DNA of 37,220 nucleotides, from the IMG/VR virus record IMGVR_UViG_3300040770_000473, positions 1 to 37,220 of that record; one strand, written 5' to 3'. Each line of letters begins with the position of its first letter. Position 1 is the stretch's first letter. Shown one piece after another: positions 15,348-25,400 of this stretch. The notes beneath the pieces are model-generated. The model was given only the letters and a program-made list of their open reading frames with translations, was not told the DNA's origin and ran no database searches. Source of the DNA: a virus. A program made the translations under genes and the position numbers.

Positions 15348-17207
15348 ATGGCTAATACAAGCGCAACAATTACTTTTAATCAAGATTTGGCAGCTGGCGC
15401 CAATTTAGGTTTAAGCATATCCTTGAGTGGCAATCCTTTTTCTATACCTATAACTTATGATTATATATTTACATGGGTTAATGGAAGCCCTGGAGATCGT
15501 CAAGTTGAAATTGGAGTACCAACTGCAATCGCTGGTGAAGTTTCGGCTATTAATTTTGTTACAGCCTTTAATTTAGCCGCATCAGGGTACACAGCAAGTA
15601 GATCTAATAATATAGTTACAATTACTGCAGGTGCAAACTCTATTGCTTTTGGAACAACTGAATTTTACTCCCCAGTAACTTATTTTGACATATTTACGGG
15701 TCAACTAGTTACTGTTGATAATGATCCTAGCATAGGAATGGTTATATACAATGCACCCCCAGCATCATTGTTTAGTTTTTCACCTGAAAACATGAGTTTT
15801 GTACATGTAAAAAATGACCCTTTACCCTCTAAAGTAATAACGATTTCAGGGAGTTTATGGAAAATTATTGCGAAGCCTAATTTTGTATTAAGCAGTATGA
15901 ATACTGAGGTGGTTATTACGTCTGTTACTGATGTTTCAGGAACATATATGATAGCTTCTGGTTCAGGTGCCGCAGAGGTTTACGTTACTTTGAGTAACTA
16001 TTATAATGGAGACGTTGTTTTTTCTGGTTCTGATTTAACGGGTAGTTTTTCTATACTTGAAAATGATATTGTAAAAGGAAACATCAATTATGTCATAAGT
16101 GTAATTAGACTATCAGACTTTTTGAAAAATCCTTTTACTCCTGGTAAGTTATATTTTTCTCAAGAATTGGATTATCTGTCGTTTGAATCTAAAACACCCA
16201 ATACTTACATTGATTTAAGTCTTGAAATAAAAGTATTCAAAATCAATACCTATGAACCAATAGTTTACAGTAGACCTTATAAATTCCCTTTGTTCAAAGG
16301 AAAAGGGGATTTTCATATTGGCAGTATCGTTCATGAATTATTTGAAGAAGTTCAAGAGCTTTCAGATTTTGTACCTAATTTAAAAAATAATTATTCTAAG
16401 ACGCAATATCGCCCTGCTGAAATCACGTTTACTTTTGAAGAGAAATCATTTGGAGTGCCAGTTCCTGGACTGGTGACAGGTAATATACCAATGTTTAAAA
16501 TGGTAAAAGGGCACAAGCCATTTACTACTGAAAATCAATTGGCATTATTAACCGTATCACAGCAAGAAGTAACCAGAATAACGCCTAATTCATTCGTAGG
16601 AACTTCATTTGTGTATTTTGGAACACCTAGAATTATTGTAAAGCATAATAATGCTGTTATAGATGATTTTGAAATTGAAGAAGCTGACGAAAATAAAGTA
16701 ATTTTCTCTTATTTCCGATTTGTGGACAATTTAAAGCCCGGAGATAGCTTGGACTTAATCATCGTAAATGGCCTTGAAACCCGCACACAACGTTTTGTTG
16801 TTTTTCAGCAAGGAAGACGCAGTACTTACTTCTTTTTTGAAAACAATAATAGTATTCTGGAACCTTTTGAATTCTCTGGTAGAAGAAGAATTTCAACCCC
16901 ATTAAAACATATTACTACCCAAAAATTTAAAAACTTACACAGTTATACATCAAAGGTTAAATCTGAAATTACGCAAACCATGATTGTAAATACGGGTCCA
17001 TTGACTAAAAACGATCACCGAATTATTACCGCACTTGTAGCGAGTGAAAAAGTTTGGTGTTCACTGGATACTCCAGACGGGCCTTATTTTAGAGTTGATT
17101 CAACTACTAATAAAATAGAAAATCAGGATACTTCTGGTAGTGAAGAAGATTTTAATATTGAATTTAACATTTTAGAAAACGCCAATGCTTGTATTTATCC
17201 ACGCTAA
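15348..17207 (+). CDS. distal tail protein with BACON-like segment
   Basis: 619 residues, beta-rich throughout, no signal peptide. Around residues 140-245 the sequence (FSPENMSFVHVKN, then ITISGSLWKIIAKPNFVLSS) resembles a BACON domain, a beta-sandwich common in Bacteroidota surface and phage tail proteins. The C-terminal 150 residues (RRRISTPLKHITTQKF, DTPDGPYFRVDSTTNK) look like a tail-hub-type element. It begins two bases after the tape measure stop, a position usually held by distal tail proteins. It overlaps the next gene by 23 bases. The domain call is tentative. Confidence 0.5.
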   Translation: MANTSATITFNQDLAAGANLGLSISLSGNPFSIPITYDYIFTWVNGSPGDRQVEIGVPTAIAGEVSAINFVTAFNLAASGYTASRSNNIVTITAGANSIAFGTTEFYSPVTYFDIFTGQLVTVDNDPSIGMVIYNAPPASLFSFSPENMSFVHVKNDPLPSKVITISGSLWKIIAKPNFVLSSMNTEVVITSVTDVSGTYMIASGSGAAEVYVTLSNYYNGDVVFSGSDLTGSFSILENDIVKGNINYVISVIRLSDFLKNPFTPGKLYFSQELDYLSFESKTPNTYIDLSLEIKVFKINTYEPIVYSRPYKFPLFKGKGDFHIGSIVHELFEEVQELSDFVPNLKNNYSKTQYRPAEITFTFEEKSFGVPVPGLVTGNIPMFKMVKGHKPFTTENQLALLTVSQQEVTRITPNSFVGTSFVYFGTPRIIVKHNNAVIDDFEIEEADENKVIFSYFRFVDNLKPGDSLDLIIVNGLETRTQRFVVFQQGRRSTYFFFENNNSILEPFEFSGRRRISTPLKHITTQKFKNLHSYTSKVKSEITQTMIVNTGPLTKNDHRIITALVASEKVWCSLDTPDGPYFRVDSTTNKIENQDTSGSEEDFNIEFNILENANACIYPR

Positions 17208-19071
17208 TTTTAAATTAGATCTAACGTATCTCAATGTTACTTTTACTGAAATAAACCAATGGTTTAAAGATGATTTTTCAACGGAGAACTCGATCCCTTT
17301 TGACTTATATCTTGACTCTGAACTTTCAAAAGATAGTGGCTTTCAATCACATTACAATGCCAATAAAAACCAAACTCTTTTCAGTGGTTACTTGGATAAT
17401 GACGGTGAACTTAAAGCGGCTGTTTTGCAGTTTTTGAGTATCAAGGGTAGTTTTATAAGTGCTGTTATTAAATCGGGAACTGAAAATTTTCCTAATTTCG
17501 ACAAAAAACTATCTGAATTAAATTTAGAATTTAAAACAGTTGATAACATCGTTACTGATGCGGTTTCTGTTATTTCTAAAGGATATCCTGAAACGAACTA
17601 TAACTACCCGATGGTGCATACTGATAAGTACGACCCTACAAACGATGAATGGCACGGATTCGAAAAAACCATAAATAAGTTTGTGGCTGGACAATTTTTG
17701 ACCAATACACTTGATTTAAATACTAATATTGATTCTATTCGAAATATCATGCAGCCGCTTCCTTATTTGATGCATGTTATACAAACTGGTATTGCTGATG
17801 CTGGTTTTACTTTGGCAGGTGATATATTGCAGGATAGAGATCTTCAGCAAGCTTTACCTTTTCGTGACGGAGAATACTATCTACAGCAATTAAAAAACGA
17901 AATTCCAATTGTTGTCAAGAACAAAGAGTGGAGTTCAATTTTTGGTACAATAAATAATCGATCTCATGTAAATTTCAATAAACAGCTGGCCATAGAAAAA
18001 AAAGGCGACTATATCCTTTTTGGGACTATCCCGAGTATTTATTTTTCTCAAGGAGGATCCCGAACTTCAAGACTCTATATTTCAATTGAAACGATTACCT
18101 CTTCAGGAACGTCACAGGTTTTTAGTGTTGATTATCTTTCTTATCGACGAATTCGTCCTGACCATCCAGTTGAATTGAGTTTTAATATTGACATACCCTT
18201 GTCATTTAATGTAGGAGATAGTATTGTTATAAAAAAAACAGAGGTTCGTAGAGATGAAACTCCATCTATTACGCCTGATTACCCAGAAGCTGTTTCTTTA
18301 AAACTAATTCCAGTCCGTTTCAGGAACCCCGACGGGTCTCCCATTATTTCTACTTTAAACTTAAATGAAATCAATCTTCAAAAAGTTGTTCCAGACATGA
18401 CCTTTAGAGATTTAATTATGATCATTAAAAATTGGAAGAACTATGAGTTCATTCCTGTTGATAATGTAATTTACATGAATAGAATTTCTTTGAAACTTAA
18501 TAGAGATGCTGCAGTAGACTTAAGTGAGTTTGAGATTGAAGAGCCGGAAAGACTATTTCATGAAGACCGTCAGTTTGAACTTTCATTTACTGATGGGAAA
18601 GCACATGAAACCTACATGTACGATTCACTATTAGTATCAAAAGATAATACGGTCGTGAATAATTATATTTTAAAAGACACTGTGAATCCTATTAAAATTG
18701 ATGCCTTGCCGCTTCCTGTAATTACAAGAAATGGCGTGACAACTGCATTAAGTTATGAGGATCAATCCTCAAAGCTTCGCTTAGTATTTATGAGGCCAAT
18801 GATAGAAGGAGGGTCTCCTATAACGTACTGGAACGAAAATGTATTAATACCTACCGTTTATGAAAATGATTTTAAGGAATGGCTAAAATTCAGAATCAAT
18901 TCTCTCGCTTGGAACTGGGATTTTATCATGTCCGTAGAGAAGTTTAGGGAAATAACAATACAGACATTAGTTTACGCCTATGGGAATTATCATATTTTCT
19001 CTGAAATTGAAAAAGAGCGTATCAATAGTATGTTTTGGCGGATCACGGCAAAAACCGAAAGTTTGTTGTAA
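17185..19071 (+). CDS. tail hub/tail-tip structural protein
   Basis: 628 residues, mixed alpha/beta, no membrane segment. The N-terminus (TYLNVTFTEINQWFKDDFST) and the region TVDNIVTDAVSVISKGYPET do not match a motif I can name. The gene starts inside the upstream gene and ends at a bidirectional terminator, so it is the last gene of the tail operon. Size and position after the tape measure and distal tail genes fit a tail hub or tail-associated protein. No lysozyme or peptidase motif is visible. Confidence 0.5.
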   Translation: MLVFIHANFKLDLTYLNVTFTEINQWFKDDFSTENSIPFDLYLDSELSKDSGFQSHYNANKNQTLFSGYLDNDGELKAAVLQFLSIKGSFISAVIKSGTENFPNFDKKLSELNLEFKTVDNIVTDAVSVISKGYPETNYNYPMVHTDKYDPTNDEWHGFEKTINKFVAGQFLTNTLDLNTNIDSIRNIMQPLPYLMHVIQTGIADAGFTLAGDILQDRDLQQALPFRDGEYYLQQLKNEIPIVVKNKEWSSIFGTINNRSHVNFNKQLAIEKKGDYILFGTIPSIYFSQGGSRTSRLYISIETITSSGTSQVFSVDYLSYRRIRPDHPVELSFNIDIPLSFNVGDSIVIKKTEVRRDETPSITPDYPEAVSLKLIPVRFRNPDGSPIISTLNLNEINLQKVVPDMTFRDLIMIIKNWKNYEFIPVDNVIYMNRISLKLNRDAAVDLSEFEIEEPERLFHEDRQFELSFTDGKAHETYMYDSLLVSKDNTVVNNYILKDTVNPIKIDALPLPVITRNGVTTALSYEDQSSKLRLVFMRPMIEGGSPITYWNENVLIPTVYENDFKEWLKFRINSLAWNWDFIMSVEKFREITIQTLVYAYGNYHIFSEIEKERINSMFWRITAKTESLL

Positions 19072-19074
19072 AAG

Positions 19075-19100
19075 AAAACCGCTATAATAGCGGTTTTTTT
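19075..19100. terminator. bidirectional terminator between tail operon and integrase
   Basis: AAAACCGCTA / TAGCGGTTTT (10-bp arms, 3-base loop) with T-runs on both strands. It serves the convergent tail operon (plus) and integrase gene (minus). The integrase TAG stop lies inside the hairpin. Confidence 0.85.
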
Positions 19101-20305
19101 GTTATTAGGTTGTCTAAATTAAATATCTGGGTATCAACTATGCTGTCTACTATGTGAACGTAAACCATAGTTTCTCGAATACTAGAATGTCCTAGTAGTT
19201 TTTGCAGGACTTCAACTCTTCCCCCGCAAATTAGAAAATTAGTAGCAAATGAGTGTCGTGCAACGTGAAAAGTGACGTGTTTCCGAATTCCACACGCTTT
19301 AGCAATATTTTTTAACTCTGCGTTGATATGTTTCTCTGAATATTTAGTAGCAAAAACTTCTTTTTCGCCAATAAAAGTAAGTGCAGTTTCGTTGAGTTGA
19401 ATTCTTTGAAACTTTCCAGTTTTAACCGCTGTAAAAGCTAAAACATTACCAATGATGTTATCGGTAGTTATAGCTTGACTGTCCGAAATTCGCAATCCGG
19501 TAAAACATGAAAATAAAAACTGACCTAAAATTGATTTAAGATTTTCATTTATAAAATTTGAATTATAAAACTCATTCATTTTTGTGATTTCTTCACCGTC
19601 TAAAAATGTCCTCTTACTAATTGGACTGGGTGTTTTGATATCTTTATATGACAAAGCCGTTTTGATTCCTTTGTCATTCGCAATGTGTAGGTATTTTTTA
19701 AAATTCTTTTTTAATGTAAAAATAGTTTGAACACCATTCTTATCAACCTTCTCAAAATGGCCAATCATTTTTTCAAAAAAGATTTTATCCAGTTCATAAA
19801 AAAAAATGCTTTCCTTATATTTTTTTACTTTTCGAAGAGTCCCCATTTGTTGGTTGTAAGTAGCTAAATCCTTAGTTAGTTTTTGATGCTCCATTTCAAC
19901 CTCCCAAAATTTCAAAAAATCAATGCGGGAAGAAGGATTTGTGTATTCGCTCAATAATTTCTCCATTGTCAAAACTTCATTTGACAATCTATAATTCACT
20001 TCTATAGTGTTGATATCCCCCAGAGCTTTCTCAATTATCAAATTAAAATCTCTCGACAATGGTGCTTTGCTTTTTACTCTCTGTTTTACTTTATCAAAAT
20101 CAGATGGTTTGACTGCCAGATGCATTGGTATTTTTTTTCTGACCTTATTTAAAAACATCTGTAAATAGACCGCACAGGTTCCATCTGTGCGAATATGATC
20201 TTCTTTGATCACAATTTTGGTGGTCAATTTACCACTAAACTCCCCACTCATAATCTGTGGGTAGTTTAGTGGGACGTAAGTACTGTTTTTTTGAGATATC
20301 AACAT
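19082..20305 (-). CDS. int: phage integrase, tyrosine recombinase (Bacteroidota type)
   Basis: 407 residues. An N-terminal arm-binding/SAM-like region (about 25-230) is followed by a catalytic domain with the expected residues: Arg in CFTGLRISDSQ (about 272), Lys in KTGKFQRIQL, HxxR in TFHVARHSFA (about 349-352), His in LLGHSS and the Tyr nucleophile in ETMVYVHI (about 382). It carries out site-specific integration and excision. An alternative ATG at 20251 gives 389 residues and would free the repeats at 20230-20275 as non-coding; the 20305 start has the A-rich leader usual in this phylum. It is upstream of nothing else on its strand, so int may end the lysogenic transcript. Confidence 0.9.
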   Translation of the reverse strand: MLISQKNSTYVPLNYPQIMSGEFSGKLTTKIVIKEDHIRTDGTCAVYLQMFLNKVRKKIPMHLAVKPSDFDKVKQRVKSKAPLSRDFNLIIEKALGDINTIEVNYRLSNEVLTMEKLLSEYTNPSSRIDFLKFWEVEMEHQKLTKDLATYNQQMGTLRKVKKYKESIFFYELDKIFFEKMIGHFEKVDKNGVQTIFTLKKNFKKYLHIANDKGIKTALSYKDIKTPSPISKRTFLDGEEITKMNEFYNSNFINENLKSILGQFLFSCFTGLRISDSQAITTDNIIGNVLAFTAVKTGKFQRIQLNETALTFIGEKEVFATKYSEKHINAELKNIAKACGIRKHVTFHVARHSFATNFLICGGRVEVLQKLLGHSSIRETMVYVHIVDSIVDTQIFNLDNLITKKPLL

Positions 20306-20480
20306 ACGTGAATTTTTTTATAGTTACCCGCAAACTGCTAAAGGCGTGATTATTACACTCTTTTAGTGTAATAATCACGCCTTTAATAATACGGTATTGT
20401 GGCCGCGACAGGGTTTTTATAAATCTCGTTAGATACTGCAAAATCAGCCTTTGTTTGTTTTATTGGGTAGTTTGTGGGTA
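20230..20480. other. candidate attP region with arm-type repeats
   Basis: TGGGTAGTTT-(A)-GTGGG occurs at 20258-20273 and 20464-20478, 206 bases apart. GTTTAGTGG (20264-20272) also has an inverted copy CCACTAAAC (20232-20240). Such spaced short repeats around the 5' end of an integrase gene are typical of integrase arm sites. The core would lie between them, where the 21-bp hairpin is. The tail operon end and the integrase stop leave no room for attP on the other side (10 bases), which also favours this stretch. No tRNA 3' end is recognised. Confidence 0.35.
20339..20385. repeat. perfect 21-bp inverted repeat upstream of integrase
   Basis: Arms 20339-20359 and 20365-20385 are perfect reverse complements (core GGCGTGATTATTACACT) around a five-base loop CTTTT. 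There is no T-run on either side, so it is not a standard intrinsic terminator. It lies between repressor and integrase and could control integrase read-through, or be part of the attachment site. Confidence 0.75.
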
Positions 20481-20503
20481 TTGATTTATTTAAAAATCAA
20501 TTT

Positions 20504-20863
20504 TCACAATACTTTCTTTATATGATCATGCATCTCTTCCAACTTATGCATCAATTCTAGATTACTTACTATTTTACCATATTTAGGTTTAGGTTCTGCT
20601 AATATCATTTCTTCTTTAGCTCCTAAAAACATGTTAGGTTCGTCTTTCAATAACCAGTTTAAATTTAGATTTGGAAAAATCTCCATTAATCTCTGTATAA
20701 TTTTAGTTCCCACAACCTGAGTGCCTTTTGTATAGGCATGCCATTGGTTATAACTAAGATCAAAATCTTTGCAAAACATTGGTAAATAGGACTTTTCAGG
20801 ATACTCCTTATCCTTGCAATATGTCGATACTAGACTGACAAACTTCTCTCCATCTACATACAT
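20504..20863 (-). CDS. lysogeny repressor, small helix-turn-helix type
   Basis: 119 residues. The helix-turn-helix region covers about residues 28-70 (FCKDFDLSYNQWHAYTKGTQ, then KIIQRLMEIFPNLNLNWLLK). The pattern P-N-L-N-L-N-W-L-L-x-D-E-P-N-M-F is the characteristic end of the DNA-binding domain in Bacteroidota phage repressors. A short C-terminal helix (LELMHKLEEMHDHIKK) probably dimerises it. No peptidase domain is present, so it is not LexA/CI-type self-cleaving; inactivation by the antirepressor at 9177 would fit. It is divergent from the early operon and about 20 bases from the operator pair. Confidence 0.75.
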   Translation of the reverse strand: MYVDGEKFVSLVSTYCKDKEYPEKSYLPMFCKDFDLSYNQWHAYTKGTQVVGTKIIQRLMEIFPNLNLNWLLKDEPNMFLGAKEEMILAEPKPKYGKIVSNLELMHKLEEMHDHIKKVL

Positions 20864-20883
20864 AAATTGGGTTTTTTAGAAAA

Positions 20884-20903
20884 TATACATAAATCTATTT
20901 GGT
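20884..20903. promoter_or_regulatory. operator copy O-c
   Basis: TATACATAAATCTATTTGGT lies upstream of and overlaps the -33 element of the early promoter. It also covers the best -7-like box of the repressor gene (TATATTTT on the minus strand, 20887-20880), so it may mediate autoregulation. Confidence 0.6.
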
Positions 20904-20928
20904 TTACACATTAATCTATGTATATTTG
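20898..20928 (+). promoter_or_regulatory. early lytic promoter
   Basis: TTTG (20898-20901), a 19-base spacer and TATATTTG (20921-20928) form a full-consensus Bacteroidota promoter. Transcription would start near 20935 and reach the ATG at 20962. Operator copies O-c and O-d overlap its two elements. Confidence 0.85.
20905..20924. promoter_or_regulatory. operator copy O-d
   Basis: TACACATTAATCTATGTATA, 21 bases (two helical turns) after O-c, overlaps the -7 box of the early promoter. It shares the ACATTAATCTAT core with O-b. Confidence 0.65.
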
Positions 20929-20961
20929 TAGAACTAAAAACGAATAAACATAGAAATAACG

Positions 20962-21267
20962 ATGAACAAAGATAACATTATTCTAGTAGAAAAAAACAGT
21001 GGAATCACCCCAGAGGCCATCTCTGAGGCTTTGGAGAGTCTCCCTCAAAACTACATCGTTCAGGCTTTAAAGGTTCTGGACAACTGGAAAGACAAAGGCA
21101 TAATTGAAAAAACGTACACCAAAAGATATATTTCTAAGGTGAAGCTTGCTGAAGACGGTGCTTTCAATGAAGACATTATGAACGCGCTTGTAGAAGTGGG
21201 TGTGAAAAATAAAGAAACTCAAGAAAAGTTCGGACGTATAACAAAAAAAGCCTCTACATCTAATTAA
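20962..21267 (+). CDS. first early gene (cro position), hypothetical
   Basis: 101 residues, first gene right of the repressor on the divergent early promoter. Helices are visible (TPEAISEALESLPQNYIVQA, EDIMNALVEVGVKN) but no clear helix-turn-helix motif. By position it could be a Cro-like or host-takeover protein; this is inference. A hairpin (AAGCCTC at 21248 with GAGGCTT at 21275) overlaps its stop codon; it lacks a good T-run and may act as a weak attenuator in front of the rest of the early operon. Confidence 0.6.
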   Translation: MNKDNIILVEKNSGITPEAISEALESLPQNYIVQALKVLDNWKDKGIIEKTYTKRYISKVKLAEDGAFNEDIMNALVEVGVKNKETQEKFGRITKKASTSN

Positions 21268-21296
21268 AGATCTCGAGGCTTCTTAAACATTTAGCG

Positions 21297-21872
21297 ATGA
21301 CAAATATACAAATTCCCTCCGGTATTATTGACGAAAACATTGAGTTGTTTTCTACGACAGGTAAAATGATGGCCCTACACAATGGTGCTGTCAAAAACCT
21401 ATTTGACCTTCCAGTTGCATTTCTGGATATTCTTGAAAAAGAAATGTACAAAAACCCATCAACATTAATTGCTCTTGAATTAGCAGGTTTTAAAACAAAA
21501 ACCGATCAGATGGAAAAATTCTCTGAGTGTCGTTTAGGAGGTTTTGACATGACTGCCGACTTCAAGGACGGCAAACTTTCGGATGCTGAGTATCACGAGT
21601 GTGGTTTTCGTGGTGAATGCCCAATGGAAGGCATTGTGTGTGGTTTTTTCAGGGTAAAAGGGCAAATAATAACGCCTTTCGACATTCACATGATTAAGCT
21701 ATTGGCTACTGAAGATACACTTCCTGTTATTGCCGAAAAACTACAAGTGTGCATGAACACATTTGAAACTAAAAAACAAAAGCTTTTTGAAAAACTAGCT
21801 GTTTTATCCCGCGCCAGATTAGTGGCCGTAAGCTATGATTTACAAATCTTAATGCTAAAGCCATGTTCTTAA
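21297..21872 (+). CDS. early regulatory protein with Cys-rich centre and LuxR-type HTH
   Basis: 191 residues. The middle carries a Cys/His cluster (SECRLGG, YHECGFRGECPMEGIVC), a possible metal site. The C-terminal 65 residues (ITPFDIHMIKLLATEDTLPV, IAEKLQVCMNTFETKKQKLF) have the spacing of a LuxR/GerE helix-turn-helix: an initial 'T..E...i.lla' turn, 'IA..L.vs..Tve.h...i..KL'. It is common in early regions of Bacteroidota prophages. It probably regulates transcription of early or late genes. Confidence 0.55.
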   Translation: MTNIQIPSGIIDENIELFSTTGKMMALHNGAVKNLFDLPVAFLDILEKEMYKNPSTLIALELAGFKTKTDQMEKFSECRLGGFDMTADFKDGKLSDAEYHECGFRGECPMEGIVCGFFRVKGQIITPFDIHMIKLLATEDTLPVIAEKLQVCMNTFETKKQKLFEKLAVLSRARLVAVSYDLQILMLKPCS

Positions 21873-22021
21873 ATATTCCAAAAAATAAGCAAGCTGCTAT
21901 TCTTTGTATCAAAATCAATGAGATTGGTATTTCAACAGAATATAGCGACTCCGACAAAGCCCAATTGATGGCGTTTTATCGAAAAAAATTAAAAAAAGTA
22001 CAACCAAAACGCAATTTCTAA
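21863..22021 (+). CDS. small basic early protein
   Basis: 52 residues starting MFLNIPKNKQAAILCIKINE and ending in a Lys-rich tail (FYRKKLKKVQPKRNF). It overlaps the end of the upstream gene by ten bases and is followed after 15 bases by the next ATG, so it fits the operon rhythm. No domain is recognised. It could be a small nucleic-acid-binding protein given the basic tail. Confidence 0.5.
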   Translation: MFLNIPKNKQAAILCIKINEIGISTEYSDSDKAQLMAFYRKKLKKVQPKRNF

Positions 22022-22036
22022 CTTAAACGAAATCAC

Positions 22037-22414
22037 ATGTCAACCGAAAATATAATTACCAGAATCGCTCTTCTTCAGGAGCAAGTAGATAACCTCGAAA
22101 AATCAGGTCATTTTACAGAGAAAGAAATGGATTCCAAAACATTTTCACTGAGGGAAGAAATAAAATCTTTGCAAAATATAGCCTTCCCATTAGATACAGT
22201 TCTTGGGGTCTCCCAAACCGAACTCTCTACTCTTGTAGAAACTTTGAAAGAATGTTTTTTTACTAAAAAAACTATTGCTGAAACTTACGGGATGACTCCT
22301 GAAAGTTACAGTGAAGGCGCACGGAAACACAGCCACTATTTTTCACAAATGACTTCTCCGGCATTGATGAATACTTGGACTAATTTAAGTATGAATCAAA
22401 TAAATAGAGGATAA
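22037..22414 (+). CDS. hypothetical early protein upstream of primase-helicase
   Basis: 125 residues. An N-terminal coiled coil (TRIALLQEQVDNLEKSGHFT and following) is followed by a helical domain with TKKTIAETYGMTPESYSEGA, which could be a small helix-turn-helix. It ends two bases before the primase-helicase ATG region (stop overlapping TAATATG), so it may be a helicase loader or accessory protein. Function not established. Confidence 0.5.
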   Translation: MSTENIITRIALLQEQVDNLEKSGHFTEKEMDSKTFSLREEIKSLQNIAFPLDTVLGVSQTELSTLVETLKECFFTKKTIAETYGMTPESYSEGARKHSHYFSQMTSPALMNTWTNLSMNQINRG

Positions 22415-22415
22415 T

Positions 22416-25400
22416 ATGAAGTTTATAAAACAATCCTCTATTGATAATTTGATTGACGAAGCCCGTATTGATGTCGTTATTGGAGCCACTGAAGAGTTGA
22501 AAAAGAAAGGTGTTCACTATTTCTGCTTTTCTCCTTTTACTGGCGAAAAAGGGACTCCCTCATTATGTGTGCATGTGGTAAAAAACTTCTTTTATGATAA
22601 TTCAGCTGGATTTGGTGGGAACACGGTTCAGTTTATAATGAAGAAATATCCAACAATGAATTTCTTTGAAGCGGTGGAGAAAGTCGCTGAAATCACAGGC
22701 ATTATTTTGGAATATGAAGAGCAATCAGAAGACGCTAAGAAAATTCATGACGAAATTTTCTCTATGAAAAACGTGGTGCAGTTTTGCTCGGATTTGTACC
22801 AAAAGAAATTTTCTTCGCTTAAAGCTGATGATTGGGCTAAACAAATGATGATCATTGACAGAGGATTCTCTGAAGAGATACTTCAGCAGTTTATGATTGG
22901 GTTTGCACCAAATGAAAGAAGCTTCGTTTCTACTCCATTAATCAACAACGCACATTTTGAACTTTCAAAAACATTGGGTTTTACCAATACAAAAGATGGT
23001 GCGAGTTATGATTTTTTTAGAAACCGAATTATGTTTCCCATTCATAATGACAAAGGGGATATTATTGGTTTTGGGGGGAGAAGAAGCAATCTAGAAGAAG
23101 AAGCTTCCTTTGCAAAATACCTGAATTCTAAAGAAAGCAAACTTTATCTGAAAGAGAAAGTATTGTACGGACTTTGGCAAGCCAAAAAGAAAATTGCATC
23201 CTCCGGGAAAGCTATTTTATTGGAAGGATATACGGATGTTATGGCTTTACACCAAGCCGATGCCGGTAATGCGATTGCAACCTGCGGAACTTCGTTGACT
23301 GAAGGCCACGCACGATTATTAGTGCGCTATTGCAAACACGTGATTTTGTTTCGTGATGGTGACAAAGCGGGATTGAGAGCTGTACACCGTGACATTGATA
23401 TTTGCCTGAAACACGGTTTTAAAGTTGAAGTGGTGATTTGCCCAGATGGCGAAGATCCAGACAGTTTATCTAAAAAAACAGACATCAATGCTTTTATCGA
23501 AAAAAACCGTGAAGATGCGATTCTTTGGAAAGCCAAATTTTTACAAATCGAAGCCAAAAACCCGGAACTTATTACCATTGAGAAAACACTGCGTGAAGAA
23601 TTAGACAAAAACATCGAAAACTTAAAGTATCAGTTGGCTACCGAGGAAGAACTTAAAGCACTTTCGGTTCATGATCGTAAATTCAAGAAAAAAGAAAATG
23701 ATGAGATTTTTAAAGCCATTGCAGAACAGGAAAAAGAGTTAAAACAGGAATTGGCAGATTTGCCAAAATACGAACCTTCTCTGGTGGCTAATGCTGTCGA
23801 AAGCATGGCGAACACGCTTCATTCTATTCCAAACAAGATTGAGCAAGATGCTTATGTGAAAATGGTGGCGAAAATACTCGGGCAAAAACCCGCAGTAATA
23901 AGCGGAATTATTACATCTACAGAAGAAGCGGAAGCCCGAGCCAAAAAAGGAAAAACACAAGAAGCAGATAAAAAAGAGTTTCAGGTTCTTGGACTTCCAG
24001 AAGGTGCTGACAAAGATCAATATTTAAAAGATCGGTTTTGCGAAATAGGAAATGTGTACTGGTTTCGCCGCGAAAACTCTTTTATAATGGGAACAAATTT
24101 TAGAATCACTCCACTATTTCACGTGGAAGGGCGTGCGGATAACAAACGACTTTGTGAGGTTGTGAATCATCTTGGACACAAAAGATTAATAGATTTTGAA
24201 AGTACGGATCTGATCAATTTTACAAAAGTAAAGGAACGTTTGTTTATGGAAGGATATTTCCTTTTTGAAGCAGGTGCGAGAAGCGAAGATTTTCAATTAG
24301 TGGTAAAGAAACTGTCTGATGAATTTATAACCGCTTCAGAACTTAAAATTCTAGGATATCAGCGCCATGGGTTTTTTGCTTTTGCGGACGGAATTTATAA
24401 CGACAATAATTTTCACAAAGTCAACAAATACGGTATTGTAAACGTGGAAGGATTGGAGAAAACTGATAGCGAATACAGATCAGATATTACACACTTTTAT
24501 TCTCCATCACACTCAGAGATTTATAAAGCAGCCAATGAAGGTGATGATCCATTTGAAAATGACAGACATTTTATTCATAAAATCGCACCAGTTTCATTAG
24601 ACCAATGGGCATCCCAAATGGTAACGGTTTTTGGTGATAAAGGAAAACTAGGCGTTGCATTTTGTTTGGCTGCAAACTTTAGAGACTTATTTATTCAGCA
24701 TTATAATTTCTTTCCATTATTTGGAGGATTCGGGCAAAAAGATAGCGGTAAATCGGGATTTGGTTCTTGCCTTCAGGCGTTCTTTTATCACAATTTAAAT
24801 CCATTGGAACTAAACACTTCTACACTTGTAGGTTTGTCCAGAAGACTAACACGGGTTAAGAACTCGATTGTTTTTTGTGATGAAATGCGAGACGATATTG
24901 ACGAAGCCATGCACCAGACACTAAAAGGAACTTGGAACGGAATAGGCCGTGAAAAAGGAAAAGGATTTGAAAGCAATAGAACCACAGTCGATAAGATAAA
25001 TAGTGCGGTGTATTATTCCGGGCAATACTTACCTACTCGCGATGATGGTGCATTGCCTTCGCGATCGATCATTACCAATTTTGAAAACAAGGAATTCACC
25101 TCCAATGAAAAAGAGCAATACAATAAGCTGATTTCTTGGAACAAAGAGGGAATTTCCTCTTTTATCCTGGACACGATCAAACACCGTGATTATTTCGCTA
25201 AAAATATGACACGGGTGTATGCTGAAACGGGCAAGGAAATGAAAGCCGCACTGAAAGAACAGGAATACCAAAACAGGGTTTTTGATAACTACATCGTGCT
25301 ATTGGTAACCGTAAAAATGCTTCAGGACAAATTCAACTTTCCTTTTACGTACGATCAGTATTTTCAACTTACGAAAGAAGCCATTGTCGAAAACTCCGAA

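Noticed and set aside
20339-20385. Intrinsic terminator of the repressor gene
   Set aside because: The stem is perfect but neither strand has a following T-run, and it lies 120 bases past the repressor stop.
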